This document shows, piece after piece, positions 50,589-59,500 of a stretch of 64,000 nt of DNA (position 1 is its first letter; each line of letters starts with the position of its first letter). The DNA comes from an uncultured Wenzhouxiangella sp. GTDB lineage: Bacteria > Pseudomonadota > Gammaproteobacteria > Xanthomonadales > Wenzhouxiangellaceae. The DNA lies in the NCBI GenBank assembly GCA_937876395.1, contig CALEIM010000127.1, positions 32,782 through 96,781 on the forward strand, in the 5' to 3' direction. The notes beneath the pieces are model-generated. The model was not told where the DNA came from, did not search any database, and worked only from the letters and a program-made list of their open reading frames with translations. Both the position numbers and the translations under genes were made by a program.

Positions 50589-50640
50589 TCACTACTAAAT
50601 TGCTCACTACTAAATTGCTCACTAATATTGATCACTACCA
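50589..50640. repeat. 15-bp tandem repeat before tyrS
   Basis: TCACTACTAAATTGC occurs twice exactly (50589-50603, 50604-50618), followed by two degenerate partial copies. It is AT-rich against the genome and starts 10 bases upstream of the tyrS start codon. Confidence 0.85.
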
Positions 50641-50778
50641 TCGGTCAATACGATTGGCCCGATGGCTGGAATTTGCGATTTCTGACCCCCGTCCCGAATG
50701 GAAATTTCAACCAAGGCGTTGACTTGCAGGGTCACTAATCGTTAATGTTACCGGGTTTCCAGCGCTGAATCGTCGTGC

Positions 50779-52269
50779 ATGAACAGAAAATCGATGGCTA
50801 CCACCCGGCCAGAGTCCTTTGCGGGCCGGCTGAGCGTTGCCGCTGAGCGTGTGAACGGAGTCGCCCACAGGGGGTTTGACTACTGTGCGGTCGCGCTGCG
50901 CGCTCGTCCGCGCCTGAGTTTGGCCGCCTCCGGCCTGCTGGCTCTGGGGCTGGTCTTTTTCTTGATTCCATCCGGGCCTGATGGCTCAGCCGCCGAGCGG
51001 ATAAAGCAGCTTGATCTACCGCCGGTAATCGGTGAGGCTTCGGCCGCGGTCGTCCCGTCGGCCGGCGTTGCCGAACTGCCGGTCGAGGCCGTCGATGGAG
51101 AATTGCTCGATGAGGTCGGGCCTTTTTCAGCCGAACTGAACACTGACAACTGGCAGATCGTCCGCATCAGCCCCGGTCAGACGCTTGAGCGAGTGTTTCG
51201 CGATCTGGGCCTGAGCGCCAGTCTGTTGCATGAGATTGTCAGCGCGGCCGATTCCTCGCGTGACCTGGCGCGGATTAGTCCGGGTGACGAATTCGCCTTC
51301 GATATCGATCCGCACAGCGGTTTTCGGGCGCTGCGCACCGAGCTGGACGAAGACGCCTGGCTCTACATCGAGCGCCATGGCGAGAGCCTGAACGTACGCC
51401 GCGAAGCGCGCACGCTCGACCATCGCGTTGTCGAAGCTTACGGCACAATCACAAGCTCGCTGTATCGCAATGCCACTGAGGCCGGCCTGTCCGATGCGAT
51501 GATCATGCGCCTGGCGACCATTTTCGGTTGGGATATCGATTTTGCCCTGGACATCCGCGCCGGCGACCGATTCGCCCTGATTTACGAGCAGGTCTGGCGC
51601 GACGGCGAACACATTCGTGACGGCGCGATTTTGGCAGCACGCTTCGTCAACCAGGGTTCAAGTTTTGAGGCGATTCGCTATGACGCCGGCAACGGGCCGG
51701 ATTATTTCGCTCCCGACGGCCGGCCAATGCGCAAGGCTTTTTTGCGAACTCCCCTGAACTTCACCCGCGTCAGCTCCAACTACAATCCGTCCCGTCTGCA
51801 CCCCGTCACCCGCCAGGTTCGGCCGCACAACGGCACCGATTACGCAGCGCCCACCGGCACTCCGGTCTGGGCGGCCGGCGACGGACGGGTGACCGAAGCC
51901 GGCTATAACCGGGCCAACGGCAACTACATTTTCGTGCAGCACGGCAACAGTATCGTGACCCGCTACCTGCATCTGTCGCGCAAACAGGTCAAGCAGGGCG
52001 ATCGGGTCCGTCAGGGCCAGGTCATCGGGCAGGTCGGCGCCACGGGGCTGGCCACCGGCCCGCATTTGCACTACGAGTTTCTGGTCCACGGTGCCCACCG
52101 CAATCCGCGCACCGTTGATCTGCCTCCGGCTGAACCCTTGGCAAGTGAGCACATGGCAGACTTTGGACGTGTCGGTCAACGCCTGCTGGTCCAGCTTGAC
52201 CGCTTTACCGAGCCTGGCGCTGCGTTGGCCTCGAGCGAAAGCTGCGAAACCGTGGCGCACAGCTGCTGA
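50779..52269 (+). CDS. M23 peptidoglycan DD-endopeptidase (MepM-like)
   Basis: A 496-aa membrane-anchored cell-wall hydrolase. An N-terminal anchor (residues ~45-62) is followed by an OapA/LysM-like region and the M23 LytM domain at ~345-445, with zinc ligands in RPHNGTDYA (HxxxD) and the GPHLHYE pair. All catalytic residues are present, so it should cleave cross-links during wall growth, as MepM does. anmK begins directly after the stop. A TTGACT hexamer at 50719 with a weak -10 may be its promoter. Confidence 0.9.
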   Translation: MNRKSMATTRPESFAGRLSVAAERVNGVAHRGFDYCAVALRARPRLSLAASGLLALGLVFFLIPSGPDGSAAERIKQLDLPPVIGEASAAVVPSAGVAELPVEAVDGELLDEVGPFSAELNTDNWQIVRISPGQTLERVFRDLGLSASLLHEIVSAADSSRDLARISPGDEFAFDIDPHSGFRALRTELDEDAWLYIERHGESLNVRREARTLDHRVVEAYGTITSSLYRNATEAGLSDAMIMRLATIFGWDIDFALDIRAGDRFALIYEQVWRDGEHIRDGAILAARFVNQGSSFEAIRYDAGNGPDYFAPDGRPMRKAFLRTPLNFTRVSSNYNPSRLHPVTRQVRPHNGTDYAAPTGTPVWAAGDGRVTEAGYNRANGNYIFVQHGNSIVTRYLHLSRKQVKQGDRVRQGQVIGQVGATGLATGPHLHYEFLVHGAHRNPRTVDLPPAEPLASEHMADFGRVGQRLLVQLDRFTEPGAALASSESCETVAHSC

Positions 52270-53394
52270 ATGACGCGCACTGACCGGCCCGGCGAATACT
52301 TCGTCGGACTGAATTCGGGCACCAGCATGGACGGCATCGATGCGGCGGTGGTCGATTTCGGCGCCGATCCGCCGCGAGTGTTGGCCGCGCTGACCCAGCC
52401 GTTCGAGCCACCGATCATTTCTGTGCTCAGCGGCCTGCGGCAGAATCCGGTCGAATTCCCGGCCGGCAAACTGGCGCGGCTCGATGCGCTGCTCGGTGAT
52501 GCCCTGGCCGAGGCCGCGCTGGTCGCGATCCGCGCTGCCGGAATTGGTCTGGACGATGTGGCCGCCATCGGTTCACACGGCCAGACCGTGCTCCATCAGC
52601 CCGATCAGCAGCCACCCAACACTTGCCAAATCGGTGATCCACATCGCATTGCCCGCGCCACCGGCCTGGTCACCGTGGCCGACTTTCGGCGTGCCGACCT
52701 GGCCGCCGGCGGCCAGGGCGCGCCGCTGGCGCCGCTGCTGCACGACGCCCTGTTTCGGGCCACCGATGAAGCGCGGGCGGTCATCAACCTTGGCGGCATA
52801 GCCAACCTGACCCGACTGATTCCCGGCCAGCCGCTGCAGGGCCTCGACACCGGCCCGGCCAACTGTCTGCTCGATCTTTGGTATCGCCGCCACCATTCGG
52901 GCAGCCTTGATGAAGGCGGGCGCTGGGCGGCCACCGGCCAGGTCGATCCAGCCTGGCTTGCGCAATTGATGAGCGATCCGTTCATTCATCGAGCGGCCCC
53001 CAAAAGCACCGGCATCGAATACTTCAGCCCGGCCTGGCTGGAGGCGCGTCTGCCGACCTGGGCCAATCAGCGTCCGGCCGATATCCAGGCCAGCCTGGCC
53101 GAGTTTACGGCGGCCAGCGTGGCGAAATCCGTGCTGCAACCGGGCGCGGCAGCGCAGCGTGTCCTGCTCTGCGGTGGCGGCGTCCACAACGTCGATCTGG
53201 TCGAGCGCTTGCGCGCTCGCCTGAGCGATTGCCTGGTTGAATCAACGGCTGTGCACGGCCTGGATCCGGATCACTTGGAAGCCGTGCTGTTCGCCTGGTT
53301 GGCCCGACGCCGCCTGGCAGGCCAGCGCTGCGACACGCGCAGCGTCACCGGGGCGCAGGCAACGGTGCTCGTCGGCAGCGTATTCGAGCCCTGA
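52270..53394 (+). CDS. anmK: anhydro-N-acetylmuramic acid kinase
   Basis: A 374-aa kinase that opens and phosphorylates anhydro-MurNAc, recovering wall sugars. The signature GLNSGTSMDGIDAAVVDFG starts the protein, followed by IGSHGQTV and GLDTGPANCLLD. It begins at the base after the preceding endopeptidase stop. With ampG at 54089 the region encodes wall turnover and uptake. Confidence 0.95.
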   Translation: MTRTDRPGEYFVGLNSGTSMDGIDAAVVDFGADPPRVLAALTQPFEPPIISVLSGLRQNPVEFPAGKLARLDALLGDALAEAALVAIRAAGIGLDDVAAIGSHGQTVLHQPDQQPPNTCQIGDPHRIARATGLVTVADFRRADLAAGGQGAPLAPLLHDALFRATDEARAVINLGGIANLTRLIPGQPLQGLDTGPANCLLDLWYRRHHSGSLDEGGRWAATGQVDPAWLAQLMSDPFIHRAAPKSTGIEYFSPAWLEARLPTWANQRPADIQASLAEFTAASVAKSVLQPGAAAQRVLLCGGGVHNVDLVERLRARLSDCLVESTAVHGLDPDHLEAVLFAWLARRRLAGQRCDTRSVTGAQATVLVGSVFEP

Positions 53395-53434
53395 TCGACG
53401 ATTCAGCCTGACGCCCGAACCGCTGCCCCAGCCG

Positions 53435-53752
53435 CTATATCGCCGTAAACAGAAGATCTACCGCCGCCAGAAACTCATCGCGATGCTCGGATAGATTGCC
53501 ACGACTTGAAGAAAATTCTTGCAAAGGGACTGAAGCCATTTCGGTTGTCGACAGGAAATACTGCTGACCCTCAATGGAAATTGTCGGATTGAGCCGCTGC
53601 ATGGTTGGCTCCCCGGACGGTTTGGATACAACCAGCGGCGCCATGATGCGGGTGCCGAGCGAATTCAGCATGTCGTGCTGCAGATCGACGATAAATGGTG
53701 CCCAATCACGTGATTGAGGGTTGGGGTTGGCGTAGTAATCAAATTGCGCCAT
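53435..53752 (-). CDS. ccdB: CcdB-family toxin
   Basis: A 105-aa protein of the CcdB gyrase-poison family: MAQFDYYANPNP at the start, FIVDLQHDMLNSLGTRIMAPL in the core and a C-terminal FLAAVDLLFTAI helix that in plasmid F CcdB contacts gyrase (here the last Trp-Gly-Ile is absent and the end is TAI). The start ATG 53752 is seven bases after the ccdA stop; the longer open frame is not used. Family known; activity not shown. Confidence 0.88.
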   Translation of the reverse strand: MAQFDYYANPNPQSRDWAPFIVDLQHDMLNSLGTRIMAPLVVSKPSGEPTMQRLNPTISIEGQQYFLSTTEMASVPLQEFSSSRGNLSEHRDEFLAAVDLLFTAI

Positions 53753-53759
53753 GTCAGCC

Positions 53760-54002
53760 TCAGAAGCTGCGGAATGCAGCCAAAGCCGGACCACGCTCGT
53801 TGATGCGCCGATTGTAGGCCTCGATCGCTTGACGGTTTGCCTCCAGCCAGGCGATCTGTTCGCGGCGGTTGATTTCATCTTCAAGCGATTTTTCCAGAGT
53901 CTGAGACAAATTGACTCCCAGGCTTTTCGCCCTGTTTTTCAGCGAGGTACGAATCCGCAGGTTAACGGGCGATTTTTGGTCAGCGGTATCGTCAATGTGC
54001 AT
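53760..54002 (-). CDS. ccdA: CcdA-family antitoxin
   Basis: An 80-aa antitoxin with an N-terminal DNA-binding ribbon-helix-helix region (KSPVNLRIRTSLKNRAKSLG) and a C-terminal CcdB-neutralising helix (RQAIEAYNRRINERGPALAAF). It is followed by ccdB, forming a type II pair between anmK and ampG. Such pairs normally repress their own promoter; no clear operator was read. Confidence 0.86.
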   Translation of the reverse strand: MHIDDTADQKSPVNLRIRTSLKNRAKSLGVNLSQTLEKSLEDEINRREQIAWLEANRQAIEAYNRRINERGPALAAFRSF

Positions 54003-54088
54003 GCTCGGCTCGCGGACTCGGGTGCGCCCATGTTATGCGCACAGTCTGCCAGATGCAAATACCGCGGTGCGCTGCCGTCGTTGAGCGT

Positions 54089-55450
54089 CTATCGGCGTCG
54101 TGTTGAGAGTTCAGGGTAGCGCTGCCGCAGGGCCGGAGCCAGCCAGCGCAGCAGCATCAGGCTGGGTATGACCGCTACAGCCGTGAGCACAAAAAACACC
54201 ACCCAGTTGCCGTCCAGCTTGTCGACCAGCCAGCCCGACGACGAAGCCAGGGTGGTTCGACCCAGGTTGCCAATTGAGGCCAGCAGCGCATACTGGGTTG
54301 CCGAAAAGCTGTGGCTGGTCAGTGTGGTGATAAAGGCCATAAAGGCCACCGTGCCCAGGGCAGCGGTAAATCCGTCGACCACCACGGTAAGCGCGAACAG
54401 CCAGGTTTCCGGGCCGGCTACTGCCATCCAGGCGAACATCAGGTTGGTTGATGCCATCGCAATGCCGCCGATAACCAGACCGCGTATGATCCCGAAGCGG
54501 GCGTTGACCAGACTGCCGAGAATGGCAAAAATCACAGTCACCCACCAGTTCAGCAACTTTGAATAGGTGCCGATTTCCGCGTTGCTGAAGCCGATTTCCT
54601 TGTAGAACACGATCGACATCCGGCCCAGGAACGCCTCGCCGATCTTGAACAGCAGCACAAAGGTCAGCAGTGCAATGGCCATGGCGACACCATTGCGCAC
54701 AAAAAAATCACGCAGCGGTGCGACCACGGTTTCAAGCAAGGCCTGCCAAACCCTGCGGGTTTCCGGGCTGGCAGCATTGGCCGGACGCGCGCGCTGCGGC
54801 ATCGGTGCCCAGAACAGCACAAACACAATAAACAGCGGCCAGCACAGCGCAAGCAGGCGATACATCGCCGCCCAGCCACCCGGGAACTGGTCCACCAGCC
54901 AGAACGGCAGGGCACCGAGCAGTCCGTAGCCGGTCCACCAGCCGGCCGTCGCCATGGCCGCGGCATAGGAAATGCGGGTCTGGTCGCTGCGTTCGATCAG
55001 ATCAACCCGGTAGGCGTCGATCACCACATCCTGGGTGGCCGAGACAAAGGCGATGGCCAAAAGAATCAGCCCCAAAGCGCCCAGGTGAGCGGTTGGATCA
55101 ACCAGGCTGACCAGCAGGGTAAGCACCAGCAAGACGCTTTGCGCGGCCACGATCCAGCCCCGTCGCAAGCCCAGAAAGCCAAGCCGCCAGGGTAAAAAGC
55201 GGTCGAGAAAAGGGGCCCACAGGAAATTGAGCGCGTACATCGCCGTCACGCCGCCGATAAAGCCGATCGCACTGCGGCTGATACCGATCTCGGCCAGCCA
55301 CGCCGACAGTGCCGAGCCAATCAGCACCCATGGGAAACCCGAAGCCATCCCCAGCACGAAGATGGTCAACAGGCGCCGGTCACGCCAGGCCTGCAGCCAG
55401 GGCGGCAAAGACCGCATGGGTGCAAACGAAGGCTGGCCGGATTCAGGCAT
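54089..55450 (-). CDS. ampG: AmpG-like muropeptide permease (MFS)
   Basis: A 453-aa major-facilitator with twelve predicted helices. AmpG imports GlcNAc-anhydroMurNAc peptides for recycling. Typical sequences are ASGFPWVLIGSALSAWL and VIDAYRVDLI, and the final domain includes SHSFSATQYALLASIGNLGR. Its start codon overlaps the end of xthA by eight bases. Two starts are possible (residue 1 or 12). Proximity to anmK and an endopeptidase supports the role. Confidence 0.9.
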   Translation of the reverse strand: MPESGQPSFAPMRSLPPWLQAWRDRRLLTIFVLGMASGFPWVLIGSALSAWLAEIGISRSAIGFIGGVTAMYALNFLWAPFLDRFLPWRLGFLGLRRGWIVAAQSVLLVLTLLVSLVDPTAHLGALGLILLAIAFVSATQDVVIDAYRVDLIERSDQTRISYAAAMATAGWWTGYGLLGALPFWLVDQFPGGWAAMYRLLALCWPLFIVFVLFWAPMPQRARPANAASPETRRVWQALLETVVAPLRDFFVRNGVAMAIALLTFVLLFKIGEAFLGRMSIVFYKEIGFSNAEIGTYSKLLNWWVTVIFAILGSLVNARFGIIRGLVIGGIAMASTNLMFAWMAVAGPETWLFALTVVVDGFTAALGTVAFMAFITTLTSHSFSATQYALLASIGNLGRTTLASSSGWLVDKLDGNWVVFFVLTAVAVIPSLMLLRWLAPALRQRYPELSTRRR

Positions 55451-56213
55451 CGGCGTAGTCGATAATCAGCGGGGCGTGATCGGAAAAACGGGCATCCACA
55501 TAGATGGCAGACTTTTCGACCCGTTCGGCCAGACCGGCGCTGATCACCTGGTAGTCAATGCGCCAGCCGACGTTGTTGTCCCAGGCTCGTCCGCGGTTTG
55601 ACCACCAGGTGTAGCGGTCGGGTCCGGGGTCAACAATGCGGAACGCGTCATGCAGACCGATCGGGCCAAACACCCCGTCCATCCAGGCGCGCTCTTCAGG
55701 CAAAAAGCCGGAATTCTTCTGGTTGGATCTCCAATTTTTGAGATCAATTTCCTTGTGCGCGATGTTCCAGTCGCCACAAATCACGTAGTCGCGGCCATCG
55801 GCGGCCATTCTCTCCAGCCTCGGGCGCAGGTGGTCCATGCAGCGATACTTGAACTCCTGGCGCTCCTCTTTCGCACTGCCGGACGGCAGGTACAGGGAAA
55901 TCACGCTCAAGCGGTCGAAGTCAGCCTGCAGCCAGCGGCCTTCACGGTCGAACTCATCCCAGCCCAGGCCATAGGCCACATTTTTCGGCTGGTGTCTTGA
56001 ATACAGGGCCACGCCCGAGTAGCCTCTCTTCTCGGCGTCATGGTAGTAGCAGTGATAGCCGAGCGGGAAAAAGTCGCGCTCGGCCAGTTGCCAGTGCTGT
56101 GCTTTGGTTTCCTGAACGCACACGAAGTCGGCCTGCTGGTCGGCCAGCCAGTAAAAAAAACCCTTGCGGTGGGCTGAGCGAATTCCGTTGGCGTTAAAAG
56201 AGATGATGCGCAT
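55443..56213 (-). CDS. xthA: exodeoxyribonuclease III
   Basis: A 256-aa AP endonuclease/3'-exonuclease for base-excision repair. The motifs VCVQETKA (catalytic Glu), CGDWNIAHKEIDL (Asp/Asn) and FSDHAPLII (Asp-His) are complete. It starts with MRIISFNANGIRSAHRKGF at ATG 56213. It is first in a two-gene unit with ampG, translationally coupled by the eight-base overlap. Confidence 0.95.
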   Translation of the reverse strand: MRIISFNANGIRSAHRKGFFYWLADQQADFVCVQETKAQHWQLAERDFFPLGYHCYYHDAEKRGYSGVALYSRHQPKNVAYGLGWDEFDREGRWLQADFDRLSVISLYLPSGSAKEERQEFKYRCMDHLRPRLERMAADGRDYVICGDWNIAHKEIDLKNWRSNQKNSGFLPEERAWMDGVFGPIGLHDAFRIVDPGPDRYTWWSNRGRAWDNNVGWRIDYQVISAGLAERVEKSAIYVDARFSDHAPLIIDYADA

Positions 56214-56346
56214 GGCTGACAGGCTGAATTGGTTCCGGCCGCTTATGGTACCCGCTGTGTGGCGACTTCAGGCCAGGTAGCCGGGGGGTTATGCGACGCG
56301 CCGTCCGAGGCCGGTGGTGATCGGTTCAACTTTTGCATCCCAGGCG

Positions 56347-56375
56347 TTGACAGCGGGCCGATCAGCCTTTACGAT
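56347..56375 (+). promoter_or_regulatory. promoter of the lipoprotein gene at 56406
   Basis: TTGACA and TACGAT are 17 bases apart, close to the sigma-70 consensus. Start near 56382; leader of ~24 nt with AGGAG. Confidence 0.78.
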
Positions 56376-56405
56376 ACGCTTCGTATTTCATCAGGAGATT
56401 TCACC

Positions 56406-56900
56406 ATGCAACGTATTGTCATCGGCCTGACCGGCATTGTGCTGGTTGTTTTTATGGCCGCCTGTGCCAGCACCAGCACACCCCGGTCGGAGCCAGCGCA
56501 GGCCCGGGTGGTCACGATACCCGAGTATCGCGAGTTTCTGACAGCCCTGGATGCGTCCATTGAGCAGGGTGAACCGCGCCCGCTGAACACCGTGGAAATG
56601 GAGAACTACCTGGAAGCCTCCGGCCGGCTTCGCAGTTTGCTGGGACGCTACGAATCGGTCGATGCCATGCCTGAAGCAGAGCGTCTTGAGCTGTTCAATC
56701 TGCACGAAACCCTGCAGGCGGTAGTGATCGGCAAAAGCGAAGATCAGGTGATGTGCCGGCGAGTACAGACCGTCGGTACCCACTTTCGCGAGACCCGCTG
56801 CATGACCCACTCCGAGTGGCAATATCGCCAGGAAATGGCGCGCGAATACATGAGCACCAAATTTCAGTCCTGGCAGCTCAACCCCGCAGACTACCGGTAA
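56406..56900 (+). CDS. putative lipoprotein of unknown function
   Basis: A 164-aa exported lipoprotein (VFMAACAS, Cys18). No recognised domain; the mature part is helical and acidic, with the paired cysteines in VMCRRVQTV and TRCMTHSEW which may form a disulfide. AGGAG lies eight bases upstream, so the start is clear. It has its own promoter and stands alone before pyrE. Confidence 0.78.
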   Translation: MQRIVIGLTGIVLVVFMAACASTSTPRSEPAQARVVTIPEYREFLTALDASIEQGEPRPLNTVEMENYLEASGRLRSLLGRYESVDAMPEAERLELFNLHETLQAVVIGKSEDQVMCRRVQTVGTHFRETRCMTHSEWQYRQEMAREYMSTKFQSWQLNPADYR

Positions 56901-57052
56901 GTTTGAGCTCATTGGGCCAGGCGCCTGCCGCGTCCCCTTGCGGCAAAATTCCGGACGGCCTTCCGTCCGGGTTCAACTCGCATCCAGCACTCTATCGCCC
57001 ATGCCTGAGCAAGGGACCAGCGCGGGCGCGCGAATTCATGAAATATCCGGGC

Positions 57053-57058
57053 TAGAAT
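57053..57058 (+). promoter_or_regulatory. -10 element directly before pyrE (TAGAAT)
   Basis: GGCTAGAATG ends six bases before the pyrE ATG. No -35 element or Shine-Dalgarno is seen, so the transcript may be leaderless. Confidence 0.45.
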
Positions 57059-57064
57059 GGGCCG

Positions 57065-57715
57065 ATGATCAAGCCCTGGACAGAGCGCTTCTTTGAGCTG
57101 GCCCTTCAAGCCGAAGCCCTGCGCTTTGGCCAATTCACCCTGAAATCGGGTCGCGACAGCCCGTACTTTTTCAACGCCGGCGAATTCAGCACTGGCTCGG
57201 CCATCGCCGGCCTGGCGCGGTGCTATGCCGAGGCGATCACCGCCTCGGGCCTGGCCTTCGACATGCTCTACGGTCCGGCCTACAAGGGCATCCCTCTGGC
57301 CACCGCCGTGGCCATCAGCCTGGCGCGTGATCACGACCGCGACCTGCCGTTTGCCTATAACCGCAAGGAGGCCAAGCAGCACGGCGAGGGCGGGAGCGTG
57401 GTCGGCGCGCCGCTGGCCGGGCAGGTTCTGATCGTCGATGACGTGATTTCGGCCGGCACCTCGGTCAATGAGTCCATTGATCGGATCAAGGCGGCCGGGG
57501 CTGTGCCTGCCGGTCTGGCCATCGCCCTGGATCGCCAGGAACGCAGTGGCGAAGGTGAACGCTCAGCAGTTCAGGCAGTCGAAGCCAGCGGTCTGACCGT
57601 CATTGCGATCGCCGGCTTCGAGGATCTGATCACCTGGCTGAATGCTCAGGATCGTCCGCCGGTCAGCCTTGAAGCCATCAGTAACTACCAGAAACGCTAC
57701 GGCATAAAGGTTTGA
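57065..57715 (+). CDS. pyrE: orotate phosphoribosyltransferase
   Basis: A 216-aa enzyme joining orotate to PRPP in UMP synthesis. The substrate loop is GRDSPYFFNAGEF, and PRPP is bound by VLIVDDVISAGTS. YGPAYKGIPLA is conserved. Two bases after its stop and spacer comes the DUF4124 gene. A -10 element almost touching the ATG is unusual and may mean leaderless translation. Confidence 0.96.
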   Translation: MIKPWTERFFELALQAEALRFGQFTLKSGRDSPYFFNAGEFSTGSAIAGLARCYAEAITASGLAFDMLYGPAYKGIPLATAVAISLARDHDRDLPFAYNRKEAKQHGEGGSVVGAPLAGQVLIVDDVISAGTSVNESIDRIKAAGAVPAGLAIALDRQERSGEGERSAVQAVEASGLTVIAIAGFEDLITWLNAQDRPPVSLEAISNYQKRYGIKV

Positions 57716-57718
57716 TAC

Positions 57719-58345
57719 ATGCTGTTCCTCCGCTGTTTTGTTGCCGTCTTCGCCCTGTTATGCGCGGCCGAGGCCCTGGCGCAGTCCTATTACCGCTGGG
57801 TCGACGACCGCGGTGAAGTTCACTATGGCCAATCCGTACCGCCGGAGTTCGCCGACTATGGCTATGATCGCCTCGGCCCGGATGGCAGCCTGCGTGAACG
57901 GGTTGAGCCGGCCCTCACCCCGGAGCAGATCGTTGAGCGCCGTCGGCAGCGCGCTGAGCAGACGCGACTGGACGCCGCCGAGCGCAACCGGGAAACCCGT
58001 GATCGAATGCTGCTGGCCACCTATTCAAGCGAGGATGGTCTGCGCGAGGCCCTGGACATGCAGCTGGTCACCATCAGAAGTCAGCGCAGCGCCACCATGA
58101 TGTCGGTGGAACAGGCCGAAAGCCGCTTCGAATCCCAGGCCGGTCGGGCGGCTCGCCTCAGTGCAGAGGGCCGTCCGGTTCCCGAGTCCCTGCAGCAGTC
58201 GATTCAGAAAACGCGCGCCGAGCTGCGCAGTTTGCGCGCCGGCCTGGTGCGTCTCGACGAGCGCGAAGCCGTCATCCATGAGCGCTTCAATGCCGATCTT
58301 TCCCGCTATCGGGAGCTGACCGGGCACGCGGACAGCGGCGGCTGA
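57719..58345 (+). CDS. DUF4124 periplasmic protein with coiled coil
   Basis: A 208-aa exported protein. A signal peptide (ending ALAQ) is followed by a DUF4124 domain (YYRWVDDRGEVHYGQSVPPEF) that is common in gammaproteobacteria but of unknown role. The remainder, from ~residue 75, is an Arg/Glu-rich coiled coil. It begins three bases after pyrE and is followed by the DUF3426 gene, so a single transcript is likely. Confidence 0.85.
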   Translation: MLFLRCFVAVFALLCAAEALAQSYYRWVDDRGEVHYGQSVPPEFADYGYDRLGPDGSLRERVEPALTPEQIVERRRQRAEQTRLDAAERNRETRDRMLLATYSSEDGLREALDMQLVTIRSQRSATMMSVEQAESRFESQAGRAARLSAEGRPVPESLQQSIQKTRAELRSLRAGLVRLDEREAVIHERFNADLSRYRELTGHADSGG

Positions 58346-58356
58346 GTTATCCCGCG

Positions 58357-59127
58357 ATGTATACCCGTTGCCCTGCCTGCCAGGCCGTCTATGAGCTGCA
58401 AGCCAGGCTGCTCGCCGAGGCGGCCGGCGTCGTTCGTTGCGGCAACTGCGGCAAAACCTTCAACAGCCTCACCGAGCTGTTCGAGAATCATCCCGATGAC
58501 ACGCTCGAGCCGCTGCGGGGCCAGGGGATGCCGCCGATGCTCGACCAGCCGGCCATGGTCCAGACCGAGCTGCTGGGCGATGACCCGGCATGGGCCGAGC
58601 CGGACCTGGAATTGGAACCGGCGTCCGATGAACTGGCCGTGCTGCCGCTTGAGCCCATGGAAGCGAGCCACAGGCCTGAGCTGTGGAGCTGGTTCTGGCC
58701 TGCCACCAGCGCCGTTTTGTTGCTTGTGCTGCTGGTCCAGTCGGGTATGATCTGGAACCGGCCCGGCTCGGCGTTTTCCAATTGGCTGGGCGCATCCACC
58801 CAGATTGCCCAAACGACCGATCCAAACGAAGTCATCCAGATCGTGTCCCGCGATCTGCACCCCCATCCGGGCCTTGACGACGCAGTGGTCATCAGCGCCA
58901 GCCTGCGCAACCAGTCCAGTAGCGCGGTTCCCTTTCCGATCATCGAAGTGCGCTTCTATGACGCCAGCCAGCAGGTGCTTGGCGTGCAGCGGGTGACGCC
59001 CGAACAATACCTGGATGACCCGGACCGAATCGGACGCGGACTGGCTGCCGGTCTGTTGATGCCGCTGCTGCTGGAGTTTGTCGTCGGCACCAGCGAACCG
59101 GCCGGATTTCAGATGCGGTTTTTTTAA
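58357..59127 (+). CDS. zinc-ribbon/DUF3426 membrane protein
   Basis: A 256-aa protein with an N-terminal zinc finger of the MJ0042 type (CPAC and CGNC pairs, residues 5-30), an acidic linker, one membrane helix near 108-130, and a periplasmic DUF3426 domain. Function unknown. It lies upstream of fis, where prmA or a DUF3426 gene occurs in related bacteria. Confidence 0.85.
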   Translation: MYTRCPACQAVYELQARLLAEAAGVVRCGNCGKTFNSLTELFENHPDDTLEPLRGQGMPPMLDQPAMVQTELLGDDPAWAEPDLELEPASDELAVLPLEPMEASHRPELWSWFWPATSAVLLLVLLVQSGMIWNRPGSAFSNWLGASTQIAQTTDPNEVIQIVSRDLHPHPGLDDAVVISASLRNQSSSAVPFPIIEVRFYDASQQVLGVQRVTPEQYLDDPDRIGRGLAAGLLMPLLLEFVVGTSEPAGFQMRFF

Positions 59128-59240
59128 GGGACCTCTGATCAATTATGCCCGGTCGTCTGACCTTGCACGACCAGATGTGCTATCGTTTTCGGCTCGTTGT
59201 GGGTCCAGCTCGTCGTACGCTTGTTTGAGGGATTTGAAGT

Positions 59241-59492
59241 TTGGCTGATGTAAACGCCGGCCGCGGCATGTGCCTTAAAGAGGTTGTGCGCTGCGTCGTG
59301 CAGCGCTATCTCGATGATATGGGCGACACGCCGCCGGACAACCTCGGCAAGCTGGTCTTGGGCGAGACCGAGCGGGTGCTGGTCGAGACCGTGCTTGAGC
59401 ACACTGGCGGCAATCAGTCGCGCACCGCCGAGATTCTCGGAATAACCCGCACGACCCTGCGCAAACGCATCCGGCTCTACGGCCTGGAGTGA
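59241..59492 (+). CDS. fis: DNA-binding protein Fis
   Basis: An 83-aa nucleoid protein that bends DNA and activates rRNA promoters. The helix-turn-helix GNQSRTAEILGITRTTLRKRI closes the protein. TTG 59241 is the likely start: GAGGG lies about 10 bases upstream, whereas ATG 59268 has no ribosome site and would remove nine residues from the variable N-terminus. The stop overlaps the region before purH; as in related bacteria fis heads the purine genes. Confidence 0.9.
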   Translation: MADVNAGRGMCLKEVVRCVVQRYLDDMGDTPPDNLGKLVLGETERVLVETVLEHTGGNQSRTAEILGITRTTLRKRIRLYGLE

Positions 59493-59500
59493 ACTCCGTC

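Noticed and set aside
50581..50640. T-box leader of tyrS
   Set aside because: No T-box sequence or terminator/antiterminator is present, only short tandem repeats.
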